A DNA stretch of 64,000 nt from Bacteroidales bacterium (GTDB lineage Bacteria > Bacteroidota > Bacteroidia > Bacteroidales > UBA10428): positions 56,966 to 120,965 of the forward strand of contig JAFGVA010000109.1 of assembly GCA_016938235.1 (NCBI GenBank), in the 5' to 3' direction. A program made the position numbers and the translations under genes. Below are positions 56,502 to 64,000 of this stretch, in pieces (within the stretch, counting starts at the first letter, position 1; every line of letters starts with the position of its first letter). Below the pieces are notes generated by a model, which searched no databases, had not been told where the DNA came from, and saw nothing but the letters and a program-made list of their open reading frames with translations.

Positions 56502-57062
56502 TTGACTCAGGACGAACACATACAAAAAAAGAAGTTCGAAGAACTGTTCCGCGAACATTTTACAGGCTTATGCTATTTTGCCCAGAAATATTTGGGTGAT
56601 TTAGACAGCAGCAAAGAAATTGTTCATTCAGTTTTTATTAAAATATGGGAAAGCAGAAACGATTTTGACTGGGAGAAGCCTGCAAAATCATATCTTTTTA
56701 CTTCGGTATATAATCGTAGTATGAATTTTATCCGCGATAACAAAAAATTCGTTTCGAGCGATGATGCTGAAACTGGTAATTTAACAGTTGAAAGTTCTGA
56801 ATTTACAGACTCAATGGAAATTTCGGAACTGGAAGGAAAAATTAAAGAATCGATTCTGAAACTACCCGAAAAATGCCGCGAGATTTTTGAGCTAAACCGT
56901 TTTGAAGGAAAGAAATACAGTGAAATTGCCGAAAAACTGGGCATCTCAATAAAAACAGTAGAAAACCAGATGTCGAAGGCTTTAAAGGTGCTAAGAACCG
57001 ATTTAAAAGATTATTTATACATTTTTATACTCATTTTATTAAAAAATAAAAATTTATTATAG
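56502..57062 (+). CDS. ECF RNA polymerase sigma factor
   Basis: A 186-residue FecI-like sigma-70 factor of the Bacteroidota type. Region 2 has FEELFREHFTGLCYFAQKYL and VHSVFIKIWESR; region 4 has LPEKCREIFELNRFEGKKYS and IAEKLGISIKTVENQMSKAL (helix-turn-helix). A C-terminal hydrophobic stretch YLYIFILILL is common in this family. The start is TTG at 56502: the frame upstream has no ATG, and the family N-terminus begins here. FecR follows 39 bases later, and its putative promoter overlaps the sigma stop codon. Confidence 0.92.
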   Translation: MTQDEHIQKKKFEELFREHFTGLCYFAQKYLGDLDSSKEIVHSVFIKIWESRNDFDWEKPAKSYLFTSVYNRSMNFIRDNKKFVSSDDAETGNLTVESSEFTDSMEISELEGKIKESILKLPEKCREIFELNRFEGKKYSEIAEKLGISIKTVENQMSKALKVLRTDLKDYLYIFILILLKNKNLL

Positions 57063-57088
57063 GGGTAAATCACCTTTCATGTGTGATA
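57061..57088 (+). promoter_or_regulatory. putative ECF-sigma promoter of fecR
   Basis: AGGGGTAAA (57061-57069), ten bases, then TGTGTGATA (57080-57088). The ten-base spacer carries TTTC at its sixth to ninth positions. The same arrangement, with identical spacing, occurs at 63500-63527. It begins on the stop codon of the ECF sigma gene and ends 13 bases before the fecR ATG. I infer that the adjacent sigma factor reads it; the motif has no housekeeping -7 box. Confidence 0.65.
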
Positions 57089-57101
57089 ATACCGGAAAGC
57101 T

Positions 57102-58091
57102 ATGAATAACAATACAGAACATATTGAACCCGTTGAACTTCTGACAAAATACTTTGCCGGCGAGACCAGCGAAGCTGAAAATACACAGCTTGCTGAGTGG
57201 AGAAAAGCTATGCCGGAAAACGAGGAAGAATATATCCGGTTTGAGAAACTCTGGAACTATTCCGGCTCAGACGCACTAAAATCAGAAATAAACATCGATA
57301 AGGAATGGAATTACCTCAATTCTAAAATCTCCGGCAAAGAAAAACCTGTATTTGGTGTGGGAAGAATTATTGCTATTGCAGCAAGTATTCTCTTAATTAT
57401 AAGCCTGGGAATAGTTGGAATAAGAAGCACTCAGTATATCTCTCAAAAAACAGGAAATACCGAAACTGCAGAATATATACTACCGGATGGAAGTATTATT
57501 AACCTGAATGCCAATTCAAAAATTACTTATAACAAAAAATTCGGAGAAGGTAGCAGGAAACTCAAACTACAGGGTGAAGCCTTTTTTAATGTTACACCAA
57601 ATAAAGAAGTTCCGTTTGTAATAAGCACCAGGCAGGCCAGTATCGAAGTAGTTGGTACAAAGTTTAACGTGAAAGCCTATAAACATCAGGCCGAAGTAAA
57701 GGTCACTGTAACTTCTGGAAAGGTTAATCTTTCGAGCCGAAAAGAGCCCCGGGTAAAAACTTTAATCATTGCTGGCGAAACCGGAAATCTAAAAAAAGAA
57801 AACTTGTCAGTTGAAAAAATTGAACTGGAGAACATTAACGATTATGCCTGGAAAACACTAGAAATGAGTTTTAACAATGCAGACCTCCCCGAAGTAGCTG
57901 ATGTTCTTGAAAACACCTATCATATTTCGGTTCAACTCGAAGAGAAACTAAAAAACTGTAGAATTACCGTAAGCTTTGAAAATCAAGATTTGGCAGATGT
58001 TCTTAAAGTACTTAAAAGTACACTGGGATTAAAAATACAGGTCGAAAACAACACAATAATTCTATCAGGGTCAGGATGCATCCAAGAATAA
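57102..58091 (+). CDS. FecR family anti-sigma factor
   Basis: A 329-residue single-pass regulator. The N-terminal cytoplasmic anti-sigma region (about 1-85, EPVELLTKYFAGETSEAEN) is followed by a TM (about 86-105) and the periplasmic FecR domain (about 125-225, YILPDGSIINLNANSKITYN then VVGTKFNVKAY). A C-terminal DUF4974 domain follows (about 255-325, MSFNNADLPEVADVLENTYH then SFENQDLADVLKVLK), which resembles the STN fold and should touch the receptor. It holds the ECF sigma at the membrane until the TonB receptor signals. Its last 16 bases overlap the receptor gene. Confidence 0.93.
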   Translation: MNNNTEHIEPVELLTKYFAGETSEAENTQLAEWRKAMPENEEEYIRFEKLWNYSGSDALKSEINIDKEWNYLNSKISGKEKPVFGVGRIIAIAASILLIISLGIVGIRSTQYISQKTGNTETAEYILPDGSIINLNANSKITYNKKFGEGSRKLKLQGEAFFNVTPNKEVPFVISTRQASIEVVGTKFNVKAYKHQAEVKVTVTSGKVNLSSRKEPRVKTLIIAGETGNLKKENLSVEKIELENINDYAWKTLEMSFNNADLPEVADVLENTYHISVQLEEKLKNCRITVSFENQDLADVLKVLKSTLGLKIQVENNTIILSGSGCIQE

Positions 58092-60718
58092 TATACCGGC
58101 TCTTTTTTTTCAGTGTTCTTGTCATGGGACTTCAAGCAGTAGTATACACCCAGGAGAATAATTTAGAGATTACAATTAGTGTTAGTTATACCGAAGCAAC
58201 ACTTGCTGAAATACTTGAAGATATCAGTCAGAAAAGTGGTGTCGATTTCTCATACAGCCCACAGGAAATACCGGTTGACCAGGCAATAAGCTATACAAAA
58301 ACAGCTAAAACAAGCCTCATTATAGATGAAATATTTTTACTCGCCAATGTTCAATATGAAATTGTAGGTAAGTACCTGGTCTTACACAAAAAATCCGAAG
58401 AGACTGCGCCGGAGATACAAAAGCCACAGCGATACACAATAAGTGGCTATATTACAGATGAAAAAACAAACGAAGTGCTGATAGGTGCCACACTTTACAA
58501 TAAAAATACGGGAACCGGCACCTTAAGCAACAGTTATGGTTTTTTTTCCTTATCGCTCGAAGAAGGTGAATACAACCTGGCCAGTTCATACCTGGGTTAT
58601 TCCCTATCGGAAAAAACAATTCAGCTTAATAAAAATATAGTCTGGAATATTAACCTCACTCCCACTCCTTCAATTCTTGAAGAAGTTATTATTTCATCTT
58701 TCGACAAAGAGGAGTTTATCTTTAAATCGCTTGCTGCACAGTCCAAAATAAGTCCTTTTGAGGTTAAACGACAAGTTGCAGCCCTGGGCGAAACAGATGT
58801 CTTAAAATCGCTTGATATGTTGCCTGGAATTAACTTTCATAATGAGGGTTCAAGTTATTTTTATGTTCGGGGTGGAAATCGCGATCAGAATTTAATACTA
58901 TTAGACGAAGCTCCGTTATACAATCCATCTCATCTATTAGGACTTTTTACACCGGTAATACCCGAAGCTGTTAAGACTGCCGATATTTATAAGGCTGATT
59001 TTCCTGTTCAGTATGGAGGGCGCTTATCCTCGGTAATCGATATTCGAACAAAAGATGGTAACATGGAAGAGTTTACCGGCAACGCCACCATTGGGCTTAT
59101 TTCTTCAAGAGTAAATTTCGAAGGTCCCTTTAAGAAAAAAAGAAGTTCGTATTTCTTATCATTCAGACGATCGCAGATAGGTTTCTTCCTTAAAAAGTTA
59201 AACCCCGATATCGAAGATTTTTTCTTTACTGACTTTACCGGAAAATCCAATATCCGCCTGGGACAAAACGATCGTTTATTTCTGACTCTCTACCGGGGAA
59301 GAGACATTCTTTTAGTCAATAATAACAATACCAAAGACGGGCTTCAGTGGGATAACAGTTCATTAACCATGCGATGGAATCATGTTTTTGGGCCCAGATT
59401 ATTTTCTAATACAACGTTTTCAACCAGCCATTTCGATTACTACCTGCATACCGATTATGATAACAAGATATACTGGAATTCGCAAATATCGAGTAATACA
59501 TTAAAAACCGAATTCACCTATTATTCAAGACCGGAATTAAAAACCCTCTACGGAATAAACATTGGAGGATATTTCTTCAATCCCGGTAATTATAACGCTC
59601 CCAACCTGCCCTATTATTTGCAGGTTTCGAAGGTAAATTCCGGAGAACTTATTCTTTATGCAGGTAATGAACATGAAATAAGCGATGCTTTGCAAATTAA
59701 TTACGGCATGCGTATATCAAGCTGGTCTGATGTTGGAGAAGGATTCTCAATCGCCTATAGCGCTGATTATGAACCCACAGACACCATCATTTATGCAAAG
59801 GGTGAACGATATTATTCAAATTCGAATGTTGAACCGAGAATTTCGTTATCGATTAAAACCGGTGATTTTTCTTCTCTGAAGTTATCATACAATAAAATGG
59901 TTCAGCACATAAACCTGATTAACAACAGCCTGAGCCCATTCAATACACTTGATGTCTGGTTACCCAGCGGACCAAACATTAAACCGCAGATAGCCCGAAT
60001 TGTAAACCTCGGATATTTGCAACATCTTAATAAATACAGCCTTGAATTGTCAAGCGATATTTTTTATAAAAAAATGGATAACCAGATTGGGTTTATCTAT
60101 CACCCCGAAACCTTGTTGAATCCATTTATTGAAGGAGAACTAAGACAGGGCGATGGAAATGCTTATGGTTTAGAATTGATGATTAAGAAAATAACCGGTA
60201 AAGTTTTCGGACAGGTATCTTATGCATACAGCAGAAGCTTTTTACAAATTGACGGCTTGAATGAAAACAAAATATATCCCAGCAGACAGGATAAGCCTTT
60301 AGAATTAAACATAAGCCTGGGTATTCAGGCAAAACCCAGGTGGGAAATTCAGTCTGCCCTGGTTTTTAATTCAGGATTAAGAGTTACAACTCCTACAGGA
60401 TTTTATTACTTCCAGGGAAAACAGGTACCTGTTTATACCGAAATTAATAACCAGTCACTACCCAACTATAAAAGGTTCGATATCAGTTCAACATTTAAAC
60501 TGAACAAAAAGGAAAGAAAAACTCAGCATTACCTGAACATTGCTTTTTACAATTTTTTCGGATTCAGGAATATGGCTTTTATAACTTTCAACAAAACAAT
60601 TACCAATGAAAACCAGATTGTTGTGCCGGTAGATATAGAGAAAAACACAGAACTAACTCCAACCTACAGGTTTATTTACAGTATTGTTCCATCGTTTAAT
60701 TACAGTATGAGATTTTAG
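58076..60718 (+). CDS. STN-domain TonB-dependent transducer receptor
   Basis: An 880-residue outer-membrane receptor. Signal peptide (about 1-26). An STN domain follows (about 30-105, LEITISVSYTEATLAEILED), the periplasmic part that contacts FecR-type regulators. Next are a CarboxypepD_reg-like domain (about 120-205, YTISGYITDEKTNEVLIGAT), a plug (LDMLPGINFHNEGSSYFYVR, GGNRDQNLILLDEAPLYN) and the barrel to terminal Phe (NYSMRF). There is no SusD homologue, and a DUF4249 lipoprotein follows instead, so this is not a typical Sus pair; such receptors are reported with DUF4249 partners. Ligand unknown. It overlaps fecR by 16 bases. Confidence 0.92.
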   Translation: MHPRIIYRLFFFSVLVMGLQAVVYTQENNLEITISVSYTEATLAEILEDISQKSGVDFSYSPQEIPVDQAISYTKTAKTSLIIDEIFLLANVQYEIVGKYLVLHKKSEETAPEIQKPQRYTISGYITDEKTNEVLIGATLYNKNTGTGTLSNSYGFFSLSLEEGEYNLASSYLGYSLSEKTIQLNKNIVWNINLTPTPSILEEVIISSFDKEEFIFKSLAAQSKISPFEVKRQVAALGETDVLKSLDMLPGINFHNEGSSYFYVRGGNRDQNLILLDEAPLYNPSHLLGLFTPVIPEAVKTADIYKADFPVQYGGRLSSVIDIRTKDGNMEEFTGNATIGLISSRVNFEGPFKKKRSSYFLSFRRSQIGFFLKKLNPDIEDFFFTDFTGKSNIRLGQNDRLFLTLYRGRDILLVNNNNTKDGLQWDNSSLTMRWNHVFGPRLFSNTTFSTSHFDYYLHTDYDNKIYWNSQISSNTLKTEFTYYSRPELKTLYGINIGGYFFNPGNYNAPNLPYYLQVSKVNSGELILYAGNEHEISDALQINYGMRISSWSDVGEGFSIAYSADYEPTDTIIYAKGERYYSNSNVEPRISLSIKTGDFSSLKLSYNKMVQHINLINNSLSPFNTLDVWLPSGPNIKPQIARIVNLGYLQHLNKYSLELSSDIFYKKMDNQIGFIYHPETLLNPFIEGELRQGDGNAYGLELMIKKITGKVFGQVSYAYSRSFLQIDGLNENKIYPSRQDKPLELNISLGIQAKPRWEIQSALVFNSGLRVTTPTGFYYFQGKQVPVYTEINNQSLPNYKRFDISSTFKLNKKERKTQHYLNIAFYNFFGFRNMAFITFNKTITNENQIVVPVDIEKNTELTPTYRFIYSIVPSFNYSMRF

Positions 60719-60722
60719 TGAT

Positions 60723-61574
60723 ATGAACCGGATTCATGAACATACCAGAGGCAGAACAAAAAACTCAAAGAGATATTTCTTTGAAATTTTTTTGACGCTT
60801 AGCTTGATAGCCGGAACTTATTCTTGCGAAAGACAGACAAACTGGACACTGGAAGAATCTGGAAAAATACCTGTTATTGATGCCATCATTACCAATGAAC
60901 TTAAAAATCATGAGGTGTATTTCTATTCTTCTTCAACCAGCCTTAATCAGGCCCCGGAAGGCATTTCAGGAGCAGAAATAATTTTAAAAGCCGGCACAAA
61001 CACCTATACCTTTTCGGAAAAAAATGATAAAGCTGGCGTTTATATCTCGGATGAAGCTTTCAGAGGGGCAGCTGGTATCGAATATTACCTCATCGTGATC
61101 TACGATAATCAATCGGACACAGCAAAAGCAGAGCTCGTGGCAATTAGTAAATTGCAGGAAATGATTATTGTAAATTACGACTCAGCATACCGTTATGTTT
61201 ATTATGATGATTCTTCCCCATCAATGACATACCTAAGCTATAACTGGTCTAACAATACCGATTTTTGTGAAAAGTATGGATCATGTGCTGCAACACAGGT
61301 TTTTTATACCATTAACTTACTGGATATTAATCAGACATTTGCTCCGGATAAACAAATCATTTCATTTCCAAAAGGCACTACCCTAGCGCGAGCTAAATAT
61401 TCTCTTAGCGATGAACACCAGCGATTTATTCGTTCACTCTTAATTGAAACAGAATGGCGTGGAGGAATATTTGATACCGAACAGGGCAATGTCCCAACAA
61501 ACTTTAAACATGGTGTTCAGGGTTGGTTTGGTGTTTGTATGGTTTTAAGAGATACTTTGGTATTCAACGATTAA
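60723..61574 (+). CDS. DUF4249 family lipoprotein
   Basis: A 283-residue lipoprotein. The signal has an unusually long basic N-region (MNRIHEHTRGRTKNSKRYFF) before the core, and a lipobox AGTYSC (Cys near residue 39). The mature chain starts with VIDAIITNELKNHEVYFYSS, the Ig-like N-terminal pattern of DUF4249. It begins four bases after the TonB receptor stop and almost certainly sits with it on the outer membrane as a ligand-binding or lid subunit. The function of the family is not known. Confidence 0.85.
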   Translation: MNRIHEHTRGRTKNSKRYFFEIFLTLSLIAGTYSCERQTNWTLEESGKIPVIDAIITNELKNHEVYFYSSSTSLNQAPEGISGAEIILKAGTNTYTFSEKNDKAGVYISDEAFRGAAGIEYYLIVIYDNQSDTAKAELVAISKLQEMIIVNYDSAYRYVYYDDSSPSMTYLSYNWSNNTDFCEKYGSCAATQVFYTINLLDINQTFAPDKQIISFPKGTTLARAKYSLSDEHQRFIRSLLIETEWRGGIFDTEQGNVPTNFKHGVQGWFGVCMVLRDTLVFND

Positions 61575-61590
61575 TTAAATTAGCTTCTGC

Positions 61591-62724
61591 TTATTTATTA
61601 ATACCTAAGACTTGCTTGTCAAATTTGCTCAATAATTTTAAGTCAGAAAAATCCTGGGTTTTGTTCATCATAACTACAGATACGACACCCAAATCGGGAT
61701 AAACTCTAAGTTCGCAGGAGTATCCGCCTCCACCACCCGGATGGTAATAGTATTTATGCCCGTCAAGTTCTCCAATCCACCAGCCCAGAGCATGTCCGGC
61801 ATTCTTGCCATTTGAAAGTTTTTGTTCTGTAAACATCTCCTTAATTGTTTCCGGCTTTAGAATCGTGTTATCGGAGTTTAACAATTCCTGACCCAAAGCC
61901 AACATTGCATGTGAACTGGCAAAAGCTCCACCATATGAGCTATGATTAATGTAAAGATCTTCAAAGGAGTAGAATTTTCCTTCCTTCTTCAACCAGTACT
62001 TCTTGTCTGCTACCATTTTATAAATTACAGTCATAAACGAGAATCTTTTCTGGTATGCCCTGGCGGTTTTATTATTAAAACTAAAACCAATCTGCTGATT
62101 ACCCGAATCAATCTTATTCAGAATATTCTCTGCAACATATTGTTTATAGGGTACACCTGAAACTTCTTCAACGATTTCTCCCAGAATTAGAAAACCAAAA
62201 TTAGAGTAGGCTTTCTTCTTACCCGGTTTGTATTTAAGCTTCAGGTTTTCTTCTATTAATTGTTTTGCTGCTTCTTTTTCATTAAAATCTGCATGCTCGC
62301 TTGCAAGATGAATCTTTGTTACAAAAGGTTTATTAGTAACCCCTGAGGTATGACACAATAGCTGACGAATGGTAAACGCATCTGAAAATTTGTATTGCGG
62401 CAGATAATTCTCAACGGGTTCATCCAGGATCACTTTTCCCTGCTCGTACAATTGCATAATTGCTATGGTTGTGAGTATTTTTGTCGCCGAATACATTTTC
62501 ATTTCGGTCTCTGCAGTTACCGGAGTTTGGCTATCAATATTTGCAAACCCACCTTCATACTCATATATTACTCCGTTTTTATCTGCAATTAAATATTGAA
62601 TGCCCGGAGTTAATTTTCCCAGTAGTTTGTTCTCAATTGTATTTTGAAGTTCAGTAAAATCCTGTGCCATACCTGTAACTAAATTGATTATTAATAATGG
62701 AAGAATGAAAGATACTTTGCTCAT
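61591..62724 (-). CDS. serine hydrolase, beta-lactamase class C fold
   Basis: A 377-residue exported protein. Signal peptide, residues 1-20. The active-site Ser is S79 in MYSATKILT (SxxK, Lys82), the Tyr-x-Asn is in KAYSNFGFLILG (about residue 172), and the third motif is YYHPGGGGGYS with HPG in place of KTG. These features define the Beta-lactamase/AmpC-like family of peptidases and esterases. Most members are not beta-lactamases, and the HxG third motif fits D-aminopeptidase- or esterase-type members. It is convergent with the DUF4249 gene (16-base gap). Confidence 0.9.
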   Translation of the reverse strand: MSKVSFILPLLIINLVTGMAQDFTELQNTIENKLLGKLTPGIQYLIADKNGVIYEYEGGFANIDSQTPVTAETEMKMYSATKILTTIAIMQLYEQGKVILDEPVENYLPQYKFSDAFTIRQLLCHTSGVTNKPFVTKIHLASEHADFNEKEAAKQLIEENLKLKYKPGKKKAYSNFGFLILGEIVEEVSGVPYKQYVAENILNKIDSGNQQIGFSFNNKTARAYQKRFSFMTVIYKMVADKKYWLKKEGKFYSFEDLYINHSSYGGAFASSHAMLALGQELLNSDNTILKPETIKEMFTEQKLSNGKNAGHALGWWIGELDGHKYYYHPGGGGGYSCELRVYPDLGVVSVVMMNKTQDFSDLKLLSKFDKQVLGINK

Positions 62725-62799
62725 CTCTGTTTTGTTTAATGCTACAGTACAAAGATTTGCAATCGGCAGATCAAAAACATTAACAAATGATAAGAAATA

Positions 62800-63363
62800 C
62801 TACTTAGCACGTATTCTACTTAACGAAACAGGGGTTATACCTAGGTACGAAGCTATTTGAATCTGGCTAATCCTGTTTTCAAGACCTGGATATTCATTTC
62901 TGAAATCGAAATAACGCTCTTCAGCAGTCCTGGTTAACAGACTTTTCTCCCTGTTGCTGATTCTCTTCAATTCTCTTTCAGAAATAGCATAAGCAAATTT
63001 ATTTACCCAGTTTTTTGTCCTTATCAGGTTGGAGAACTCCATAGCATCAAACTCATAAATAATAGTAGATTCCAATGCCTGGTAGTTTATCAGGTGTTTA
63101 CCGTTCGCATTTCTGGTAAATGCTGGTGAAGTAACATCGTTATCCATGAAAAATACAACATTAACATCTCCCTGCTTCGGTGTAAGATAATACCCCCTGA
63201 GTATTCCCTTTTCAATATATATCTCCTTATAATAGTGCTGCCCCTCACTTACCAGAATCTCATTCTTTTGCAGTGTTCTTACGTGCAAAAGTTCTTCAAC
63301 AAGATGCCATTCATCCTGTGGAATGATGGAGAATTTTTCAAAATATTTTCTAAACCTATCCAT
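62800..63363 (-). CDS. Crp/Fnr family transcriptional regulator
   Basis: A 187-residue protein with an N-terminal cyclic-nucleotide-binding-type jelly roll (ILVSEGQHYYKEIYIEKGIL, then GYYLTPKQGDV) and a C-terminal helical DNA-binding region ending IQIASYLGITPVSLSRIRAK. The cAMP contact residues of true CRP are not obvious, as is usual for Bacteroidota members, which may respond to other signals. It lies 75 bases upstream of the serine hydrolase gene on the same strand and probably regulates it or is co-transcribed with it. Confidence 0.88.
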   Translation of the reverse strand: MDRFRKYFEKFSIIPQDEWHLVEELLHVRTLQKNEILVSEGQHYYKEIYIEKGILRGYYLTPKQGDVNVVFFMDNDVTSPAFTRNANGKHLINYQALESTIIYEFDAMEFSNLIRTKNWVNKFAYAISERELKRISNREKSLLTRTAEERYFDFRNEYPGLENRISQIQIASYLGITPVSLSRIRAK

Positions 63364-63499
63364 TTAATCGATGTAGTTTATTGTAAGATAAAATAACAAT
63401 CTAAGTAAGCACCTATTATATACTTCAAAATTTTATGCACCACAACATGCTGTTTTAATGTATGTTATGAATTTTTTGCATTTTTTTTCAAAAACATAT

Positions 63500-63527
63500 A
63501 GGGGTAAAAATAATTTCTTGTGTGATA
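63500..63527 (+). promoter_or_regulatory. second copy of the putative ECF-sigma promoter
   Basis: AGGGGTAAA (63500-63508), ten bases, TGTGTGATA (63519-63527), with TTTC again at spacer positions six to nine. Spacing is identical to the copy at 57061-57088. It lies 47 bases before the ATG of the lipoprotein gene at 63575. The remaining divergent gap back to 63364 is AT-rich. Confidence 0.65.
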
Positions 63528-63574
63528 CTAATGAAACAAACATAAACTGAAAACAAAATTTAAAACTAATAATT

Positions 63575-64000
63575 ATGAAAACAAGAAATTTAATCATCGG
63601 AACTTTTGTAGCATTAACAACAATCTTTTTCACTTCGTGTGAAGATACAGGAGTACAACCTGAAGGTAAAGAGTATGGTATTTTGCCGGAACGTTTTAAA
63701 GTTGATATTCCGGGTTCATTAACTGAGTCAGGAACAAAATCTACTTTAAAAAGTACAGAAACAGACACATTAAGCGGAAACGAAATCTACCAACATTTAA
63801 CCAATTTTATTGCAATTGGAGAAGCCGGTGCCGATTTAGTTGAAGATATTATCTGGGGAATAACCGTTCATCATATCGACCAGGTAAAAACTATAACTTA
63901 TGTAAGCGACGATGACAACAGGATTAAAAACCTGGTAGTAAATGAAGGTGTAGAATACAGCGACAGAATTTGGGAATATCAGCTTACAGTAACCGATGCA
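63575..64000 (+). CDS. lipoprotein, 3' end outside window
   Basis: The first 142 codons of an exported lipoprotein. The signal MKTRNLIIGTFVALTTIFFT ends in the lipobox FFTSC (Cys near residue 22), followed by an Asp/Glu/Thr-rich linker. A beta-rich region begins after residue 65 (ITVHHIDQVKTITYVSDDD, VVNEGVEYSDRIWEYQLTVT). No family recognised. The putative ECF-sigma promoter directly upstream suggests it belongs to the regulon of the sigma factor at 56502. The gene runs off the right edge. Confidence 0.85.
   Translation, partial: MKTRNLIIGTFVALTTIFFTSCEDTGVQPEGKEYGILPERFKVDIPGSLTESGTKSTLKSTETDTLSGNEIYQHLTNFIAIGEAGADLVEDIIWGITVHHIDQVKTITYVSDDDNRIKNLVVNEGVEYSDRIWEYQLTVTDA

Noticed and set aside
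63433..63768. Minus-strand open frame of 111 codons at the right end
   Set aside because: It covers the ECF-type promoter and the signal-peptide region of the plus-strand lipoprotein gene, which has far better coding evidence.

Overview
The window is a chromosomal segment of a low-GC Bacteroidota bacterium, most likely of the Bacteroidales/Marinilabiliales type. The evidence is the TTTG/TAnnTTTG promoter pattern, a type IX secretion (T9SS) tail on a secreted glycosidase, TonB-dependent receptors with plug and STN domains, an ECF-sigma/FecR cascade, an S46 dipeptidyl-peptidase of the DPP11 type, and 'two-component regulator' propeller sensors. Coding density is high. I see no phage, insertion sequence, integrase or CRISPR array.

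Layout. 1-3369 (minus): operon phoH - sixA-like phosphatase - ppk1 (cut by the window edge). 3498-5350 (plus): nitroreductase and folC, then tRNA-Val(TAC) with its own promoter and terminator. 5578-10909 (plus): an intact CcrA/CfiA-like subclass B1 metallo-beta-lactamase, a multidomain T9SS-exported GH5-like glycosidase and a TonB-dependent receptor. 11181-13470 (plus): a BlaI-type repressor and M56 (BlaR1-like) protease pair, behind two TACGA-N6-TCGTA operators that bracket the -7 box. 13585-13931: remains of a ROK glucokinase. 14051-20641: lone receiver, Na+/solute symporter, recR, polyphosphate glucokinase, HU/SPOR protein, membrane histidine kinase. 20642-33671 (minus): Ntn-hydrolase (penicillin acylase family), M1 peptidase and EEP-family hydrolase; two small envelope proteins; then a tight operon of DUF2520 oxidoreductase, kdsC, UbiA prenyltransferase, maf, DPP11 and nikR, preceded by an SH3 lipoprotein. 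33947-36404 (plus): ABC-F protein and CvfB-like S1 protein.

36585-52984 is dominated by three very large propeller sensors. The first is a histidine kinase with a receiver-only partner. The second ends in GAF and PAS domains with no kinase. The third is a hybrid kinase ending in a receiver. None carries the AraC-type DNA-binding domain common in this class. Between the first and second lies a minus-strand acyl-CoA dehydrogenase/EtfA/EtfB operon. 53138-56300 holds small hypothetical and membrane genes and an SGNH hydrolase. 56502-61574 is a trans-envelope signalling locus: ECF sigma, FecR anti-sigma, STN-TonB receptor and DUF4249 lipoprotein. The window ends with a serine beta-lactamase-fold hydrolase, a Crp-family regulator and the start of another lipoprotein gene.

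The most useful observations are these: (i) the same putative ECF-sigma promoter, AGGGGTAAA-N10-TGTGTGATA with identical spacing, precedes fecR and the lipoprotein gene at the right edge, so the two look like one regulon; (ii) a complete, non-mobile-looking relative of the CcrA carbapenemase; (iii) a BlaI/M56 pair with clear tandem operators but no penicillin-binding sensor domain; (iv) glucose phosphorylation probably shifted to polyphosphate, with a decayed ROK glucokinase beside an intact polyphosphate glucokinase; (v) a cluster of giant propeller sensors with no DNA-binding output in the window.
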